Shown: positions 59,605-64,000 of the stretch, one piece after another
Layout of the letters: every line of letters starts with the position of its first letter
Position numbering within the stretch: position 1 is the first letter of the stretch
DNA from: VXYK01 sp965214565
GTDB taxonomy: Bacteria; Actinomycetota; Acidimicrobiia; Acidimicrobiales; Aldehydirespiratoraceae
Direction of reading: 5' to 3'
NCBI GenBank assembly: GCA_965214565.1
Contig: OZ243951.1
Coordinates: 930,001 to 994,000 of the forward strand
Length of the DNA stretch: 64,000 nucleotides
Notes under the pieces: model-generated
Database searches by the model: none
What the model saw: the letters and a program-made list of their open reading frames with translations, nothing else
What the model was told of the DNA's origin: nothing
Program-made: the position numbers and the translations under genes

Positions 59605-59692
59605 CGCACTGCGGCCCGCTCTTGTCCCGCTTCCCGAACCGACTGGTACGGGGGTATCTTTGGCTGATCGCTTGGCCTCGTCAGGAGGATTC

Positions 59693-61225
59693 ATGGAAGT
59701 ACCGCTCACAATCGCAGACCATCTGCGCCGGGCGTCGCTCGTCTACGGAGACCGGATCGGGGTCATCGACGAACCAGACCAGGTGGCGCCATCGCTCGGC
59801 GAGTTGACATACCGGCGCTTCGAGCAGCTCGCCTCCGGGCTGGCTGCGGGCCTCGACCATCTCGGGGTCGGTCTCGGTGCCCGGGTCGCGATGGTCTCGC
59901 ACAACGCCGCCCGAGTGCTCGTTCACCTCTTCGGCACCAGCGCATTCGGTCGGGTCGCGGTGCCCATCAACTTCCGTTTGAGTCGGGCCGAGGTCGCCTA
60001 CATCGTTGAGCACTGCGGGGCCGAGGTCCTGATCATCGACCCGGAACTCGAGTCGACCCTCGGAGACATCCCCGTCAAGCACCGCTTCATCGCTGGAGAG
60101 GAAAGCGATTCGCTGTACCGGGTCGGCAGCGAGCCGGTCGCCTGGACCCCCGACGAGTCGGCCACCGCGTCGATCAACTACACCAGCGGCACAACCGCTC
60201 GACCCAAGGGCGTGGAGATGACCCACCGAAACCTGTGGATCAACGCAGCCACCTTCGGCTGGCACACAGGGGTCAGCGACCGTGACGTCTACCTGCACAC
60301 GCTGCCGATGTTCCACTGCAACGGCTGGGGGATGCCCTACGTCATGACCGCCATGGGGGTGCCCCATGTGGTGCTGCGCAAGGTCGACGGAGCGGAGATA
60401 CTGCGGCGGGTCGAGCAGCACGGCGTCACCATCATGTGCGGCGCCCCCGCGGTGGTCGCCGCGATCCTCGACGCCGCCGCCGAATGGGACGGCGAGATCC
60501 CCGGCCGGGGACAGGTCCGCATCGTCGTAGCGGGCGCCCCCCCTCCCACCAAGACCATCGAACGGGTCGAGACCGAACTGGGCTGGGAGTTCATCCAGAT
60601 CTACGGCCTCACCGAGACGGCGCCTCTGCTGACCATCAACCGCAATCGGGCCGAATGGGACGACCTCACCCCGGCCGAGCGGGCATCGAAACTCTCACGG
60701 CAGGGCAATGCCGCTCTCGGTGTCACCATGGCGCTGGCCGACGACGGCGAGGTGCTGGCGCGTGGCAACGTCATCCTCAAGTCGTACTGGGACAATCCCG
60801 AGGCCACCGCGGATGCGCTGGTCGACGGCTGGTTCCACACCGGCGACGGGGGTGTCATCGACGAAGACAACTACGTGACGCTCCAGGACCGCAAGAAGGA
60901 CGTGATCATCTCGGGCGGCGAGAACGTGTCGTCCATCGAGGTCGAGGACTGCCTCTTCTCGCACCCCGACGTAACCGAAGTAGCGGTCATCGGGGTACCC
61001 CACGACAAATGGGGCGAGACGGTGAAGGCCCTCGTGGTGCTGGCCCCCGACTCCACCGTCACCGACCAGGACCTGATCGACCATTGCCGGGAGCGGATCG
61101 CCCACTACAAATGCCCCACCAGCGTCGAGCTGCGTGACGAACTGGCCCGCACCGCTACCGGCAAGCTGCAGAAGTTCAAGCTGCGAGCCCCCTACTGGGC
61201 CGACCAGGAACGTCAAATCAATTGA
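59693..61225 (+). CDS. Long-chain-type acyl-CoA ligase (FadD-like)
   Basis: 510 residues. AGGAGG lies four bases before the ATG at 59693, the clearest ribosome-binding site in this part of the window. The ATP loop is NYTSGTTARPKGVEMTHRN. LPMFHCNGWGMPY, IYGLTETAPL, GWFHTGDGGVIDEDNYVTLQDRKKD and RTATGKLQKFKLR (catalytic Lys) complete the ANL signature. The HCNGWG wording is typical of medium/long-chain and aryl-activating branches. Its stop overlaps the convergent gene by 8 bp. Substrate unknown. Confidence 0.9.
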   Translation: MEVPLTIADHLRRASLVYGDRIGVIDEPDQVAPSLGELTYRRFEQLASGLAAGLDHLGVGLGARVAMVSHNAARVLVHLFGTSAFGRVAVPINFRLSRAEVAYIVEHCGAEVLIIDPELESTLGDIPVKHRFIAGEESDSLYRVGSEPVAWTPDESATASINYTSGTTARPKGVEMTHRNLWINAATFGWHTGVSDRDVYLHTLPMFHCNGWGMPYVMTAMGVPHVVLRKVDGAEILRRVEQHGVTIMCGAPAVVAAILDAAAEWDGEIPGRGQVRIVVAGAPPPTKTIERVETELGWEFIQIYGLTETAPLLTINRNRAEWDDLTPAERASKLSRQGNAALGVTMALADDGEVLARGNVILKSYWDNPEATADALVDGWFHTGDGGVIDEDNYVTLQDRKKDVIISGGENVSSIEVEDCLFSHPDVTEVAVIGVPHDKWGETVKALVVLAPDSTVTDQDLIDHCRERIAHYKCPTSVELRDELARTATGKLQKFKLRAPYWADQERQIN

Positions 61226-63101
61226 TCTGAACGGACTGTCCGGTGTCGTCATCGATACCCGTCTGCACTGCATCAAACACAGATCGGAAGTCTCTCGACC
61301 GCCGCAGATGCGACTCCGCGTTCCGGACCCACTCCGGAGTCTCGCCGGCATCGTCGGGTTCTCCGCAGCCGATCAGGTTGGCCGCCGCGTCGAGCCCACC
61401 CTCGATCGAACTATAGGACTGCGGCGCCGGGTCGCTGCCCGTGACGTCGCCGCCGATCGACCATGCCGTCGACGCTGAGACGGCCAAGCCCGCGGTGGCG
61501 CGGACGTCGCCCTCCCATTCTTCGGGGAGCACGATGTCCAAGGCTCCGCAAGCAGCGATCGACGCCACATCTGTAGCGGCGGCAGACACAGCCTTCAGCC
61601 TCGCCGCGCCGCTCGTGGCGCCTACAGACTGGATCACTGTCGGCATTCCCGCAACAGTGAATCCGACCACCGCTCCGTTGCGGACGTTGCGGACCACACC
61701 GTCGAAAGCGTCGTGGGCGTCACCCGTAAGGTTGATTGTCAACGCGGTGCCTCCCGCAGCTGCCGCTCCCGCCGCAGCACCGGCAGCCAACACCAGGGGC
61801 GTAGCCGTGCCGGCACTCAGGACGATCACCGCGCCTCCCGCCAAGACTGCCGCTCCGATGGCCAACTCGTCACGGTGCTCCTCGAACCAGGTCCGGTCGA
61901 ACCAACCCGCTTCGAGCGCCGCGTCGGCCGCCACGAGCACTTCATCGGGTAGGTGCGGGTTGTCCTCGATGAAACGCCGGAAATCAGCACGCGAGTAGAA
62001 ACCGTCTACCTCCCCGGCACCGTCCGCAGCAACATCTATCTCATCTCGATACTCCTTGAGGACCGAATGGATCTGGCTCTTCGCCATGAACATCTCAAGG
62101 TCGTCGAGAGACACCACTCCGTCGCCGGGAACTCGGCTGCCGAACACATCACCAGAAAGGAGTTGCTCGTTGCCTGCGGCAGTGTCGAGCCGGTTCCACA
62201 GATCAGGGTTGTCGAGAAGCGCCTGGGCGGCAACCACCGTCGGGGCGGCGAACTTCCACGGGTGCTCGACCACGTAGCGGAGATCACCGGCACTGACCTT
62301 GCCGTCGGCCCTGCCACCCGATGGATTGTCGAGTTCACCCAAACTCTCACGAAAGCCGCGCAGCGCCAGCAGTTCCGACACAGACACCCCCAGGGCACGA
62401 CTGCTCGCGATCCAGCCGACAGCGTCCACCAGGTCCACATCGTGATCAACCACGGCCTCTACCACGTCTTCAATGTCGATACCGAGACTCATCGCCAGGG
62501 TCACTCCGACCACCGCCTCCTCGCCGACGAATCCGTTGGCCCTCAACACCGCCAACTGATAGTCGAGGTCGTGGACGTACTCTTCAGCCTCGGCAAGCGA
62601 CCCTCCGTTCTCGGCAACCACCTCAGCGACACGCAGGTCGAACACACGCTGCTCGGCAATGCCGACGGCGTTGGCGAAGTCGAGCCCACCGTCAAGCAAC
62701 TCGATGACCATCTGCGTCGCTGCCTCGTCGCCGTCAAGAAAAGCACTGATCCGCTCACGCCGGTTACGCACCAGAAAGTCAAGCTGAGCAGCGCTGTCGG
62801 TGACCTTCCATTCGGAGACACCACGCGACAACTCGTTGATCCGCTCGATATCGGCCCAGAGCGAGTCGATCTGGTCCAGCCGGGACTTCAAGTCCACTGC
62901 CAACCGGTCGAGCCCGTCGTGGGCTCGTCGCAGGGACAACGACGGATCGCTGCTGGACCCCCCAAGGATCAGGTTGGCCTGATCGATGAGGCCACCGATT
63001 GTGACACGGTCCCACATCAACTCTTCGGTTGTCGCCGACATGACTGTCCACAGGAAGTACGCCCCTGGGCGATCCATGATGATTACATCTTCAGAGTTCA
63101 T
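61218..63101 (-). CDS. Large protein with EF-hand-like loops and hydrophobic glycine-rich segments; function unknown
   Basis: 627 residues, no recognised family. The first 100 residues are helical and coiled-coil-like (RLAVDLKSRLDQIDSLWADIERI). The middle is acidic and helical. Three EF-hand-like loops lie at about residues 265-285 (DGKVSAGDLRYVV), 325-338 (GDGVVSLDDLEMF) and 369-380 (VDGFYSRADFRRF). From about 420 to 510 come hydrophobic Gly/Ala-rich stretches (IGAAVLAGGAVIVLSAG, LVLAAGAAAGAAAAGG) like pore-forming or translocator segments. The layout recalls secreted effectors with calcium sites. It lies 62 bp downstream of a cyclase-domain gene on the same strand. The start is uncertain: no good ribosome-binding site is seen, and ATG codons 9 and 21 are alternatives. 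Confidence 0.6.
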   Translation of the reverse strand: MNSEDVIIMDRPGAYFLWTVMSATTEELMWDRVTIGGLIDQANLILGGSSSDPSLSLRRAHDGLDRLAVDLKSRLDQIDSLWADIERINELSRGVSEWKVTDSAAQLDFLVRNRRERISAFLDGDEAATQMVIELLDGGLDFANAVGIAEQRVFDLRVAEVVAENGGSLAEAEEYVHDLDYQLAVLRANGFVGEEAVVGVTLAMSLGIDIEDVVEAVVDHDVDLVDAVGWIASSRALGVSVSELLALRGFRESLGELDNPSGGRADGKVSAGDLRYVVEHPWKFAAPTVVAAQALLDNPDLWNRLDTAAGNEQLLSGDVFGSRVPGDGVVSLDDLEMFMAKSQIHSVLKEYRDEIDVAADGAGEVDGFYSRADFRRFIEDNPHLPDEVLVAADAALEAGWFDRTWFEEHRDELAIGAAVLAGGAVIVLSAGTATPLVLAAGAAAGAAAAGGTALTINLTGDAHDAFDGVVRNVRNGAVVGFTVAGMPTVIQSVGATSGAARLKAVSAAATDVASIAACGALDIVLPEEWEGDVRATAGLAVSASTAWSIGGDVTGSDPAPQSYSSIEGGLDAAANLIGCGEPDDAGETPEWVRNAESHLRRSRDFRSVFDAVQTGIDDDTGQSVQIN

Positions 63102-63163
63102 TGAATGATATGAAACATCATTATTTGTGGATTTGCAACCAGATGTTCAGACGCAACGATCCG
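63102..63163. other. AT-rich gap between cyclase and EF-hand-like gene
   Basis: The part next to the EF-hand-like gene (63102-63145) is much richer in A+T than the rest of the window and so may hold a promoter for that gene. TTGCAA on the minus strand is a possible -35, but no convincing -10 at the right distance was found. Confidence 0.3.
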
Positions 63164-63787
63164 CTACTGGCCGGAACGACGGATCGAAGGGAACGCGTCG
63201 GTGCCGATCTGGTAGATCAGAATCGGTTCGGGCAGGTCCCGCAAGTAATGGTGGCCCAACGAGAGCATCTCCTGGTCAACCACCTCGGCCACCTCGCTCG
63301 AAAGGAGAATCTGGCCTCCGGCGGCGCAGGCTTCGAGCCGACCCGTTCTATTGGGGACGGTTCCGAAATAATCGTTGCCACGAAGCGTGGCGTTGCCCCG
63401 ATGGAGTCCCATGCGCACACGCAAGGAGGGTCCTGTCCGCCAGTCTGTGCGGGCGAGTTCGTTCTGAATGCAAACAGCAGCGTCAACGGCCACTTGGGCG
63501 TCTTGGAAAGCCGCGCGAAAATGATCACCGGCCCACCCGAAGATGTGTCCGCCAGAAGTTTCGACGACACGGCGGATCAACGTGTCGTGAACTTCCACGC
63601 TCTGGGCCGTCGCGGCTGCGTCTGCCTCCCAGAGGCGACTAGACCCCTCTACGTCGGTGAACAGAAAAGTAATGGTCCCGGCGGGGATCGGACCACGATT
63701 CCGGCGGGGCTGACTCCCTCTGCGTCCGGGTAATCCTCGCCTGTAGAACTCTGAGCACCATCTCACCCATCGCCTACCTTCACCCAT
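63164..63787 (-). CDS. Class III adenylate/guanylate cyclase-domain protein
   Basis: 207 residues. After a basic, probably non-conserved N-terminus the cyclase domain starts near residue 38: ITFLFTDVEGSSRLWE with the first metal Asp, then GGHIFGWAGDHFRAAF with the second, RVRMGLHRGNATLRGNDYFG, and VPNRTGRLEACAAGGQILLSS with the transition-state Asn and Arg in the usual N-x3-R spacing. It ends with the LGHHYLRDLPEPILIYQI strand seen where such domains join ATPase regions, but here the protein stops. It probably makes cAMP. The true start is uncertain and may be internal. Confidence 0.8.
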   Translation of the reverse strand: MGEGRRWVRWCSEFYRRGLPGRRGSQPRRNRGPIPAGTITFLFTDVEGSSRLWEADAAATAQSVEVHDTLIRRVVETSGGHIFGWAGDHFRAAFQDAQVAVDAAVCIQNELARTDWRTGPSLRVRMGLHRGNATLRGNDYFGTVPNRTGRLEACAAGGQILLSSEVAEVVDQEMLSLGHHYLRDLPEPILIYQIGTDAFPSIRRSGQ

Positions 63788-64000
63788 TGCCCACCTTCAC
63801 ACCCGTTCACGTCATACTACGCTCATTACCGACCTCTTACCCTGTGGGTCGAACTGCCTCTCCACAGCGCTGAGTCAACGCCCTCGGGCCCGGCGAACCG
63901 CTCAGGGACCAGCCTCGCCTGCCCCACTCCGTCAACCGGTGGCCGGCGAGGTCAAACCCAAGACGACGGACGGGTCCGGAACCACGTCTCGGGCCAGCCA
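63788..64000. other. Window end, no supportable gene
   Basis: About 213 bp. One minus-strand frame is open from the edge for 22 codons (ending SPATG, stop near 63932) and could be the tail of a gene beyond the window, but nothing in it is recognisable. Confidence 0.3.

Overview
The window is high-GC, gene-dense DNA from an actinobacterium, most plausibly of the class Acidimicrobiia. This is inferred from frequent GTG starts, mycobacterium-like cytochromes P450 and acyl-CoA ligases, DUF3039, a DUF222-HNH gene, a UvrD-HRDC helicase, an actinobacterial-type LexA box (CGAAC-N4-GTTTG) and very large secreted proteases with Calx-beta-like repeats. No rRNA or tRNA gene and no CRISPR array was seen.

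Layout. (1) 1-14111 is mainly metabolic: the end of an AddA/RecB-type nuclease, a MarR regulator facing a P450 across a promoter with three copies of an operator-like sequence, an acyl-CoA ligase, a crotonase-fold enzyme, a second P450, PsuG, another ligase, an aminotransferase coupled to an omega-amidase-like hydrolase, SurE and an ABC-F ATPase. (2) 14112-28855 holds two giant secreted subtilases in tandem (about 2,870 and 1,978 residues). They share Calx-beta-like repeats, PPC-like domains, a 74-residue two-cysteine helical module (five copies) and a nearly identical C-terminal end. The second gene has a run of 16 G just before its signal peptide core. (3) 28932-36866 holds acetoacetyl-CoA synthetase, an alpha/beta hydrolase, a SulP transporter, RarD/EamA, DUF3039, a PAP2 enzyme and a 3-hydroxyacyl-CoA dehydrogenase. 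(4) 37019-49545 is a defence and toxin-antitoxin region: hipBA, an RHH/DUF5615 pair, a single-polypeptide (type ISP-like) restriction-modification enzyme interrupted by a run of 19 C, a Panacea antitoxin with an unrecognised toxin, an orphan HTH/Phd-like protein and a DUF222-HNH gene, with one MFS transporter among them. (5) 49495-64000 holds a UvrD-HRDC helicase behind a coupled 16-codon leader, a LexA-box dinB with a frameshift, a HAD 5'-nucleotidase, MMPL, a DUF3179 lipoprotein, an acyl-CoA ligase, an EF-hand-like membrane-active protein and a class III cyclase domain.

The most interesting signal is a pair of long homopolymer tracts placed where slipped-strand mispairing would switch genes. 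G16 in subtilase 2 is in frame as sequenced (ON), while one base more or less stops translation within about 20 or 60 codons. C19 in the restriction-modification gene is out of frame as sequenced (OFF): it cuts the enzyme off before its target-recognition region, and C17 or C20 would restore a product of about 1,704 or 1,705 residues. This looks like a contingency-locus strategy acting on both a surface or secreted protease and a DNA-modification/restriction system. The window also carries several VNTR-like short tandem repeats (19, 29, 18, 30 and 24 bp), consistent with a genome prone to replication slippage.
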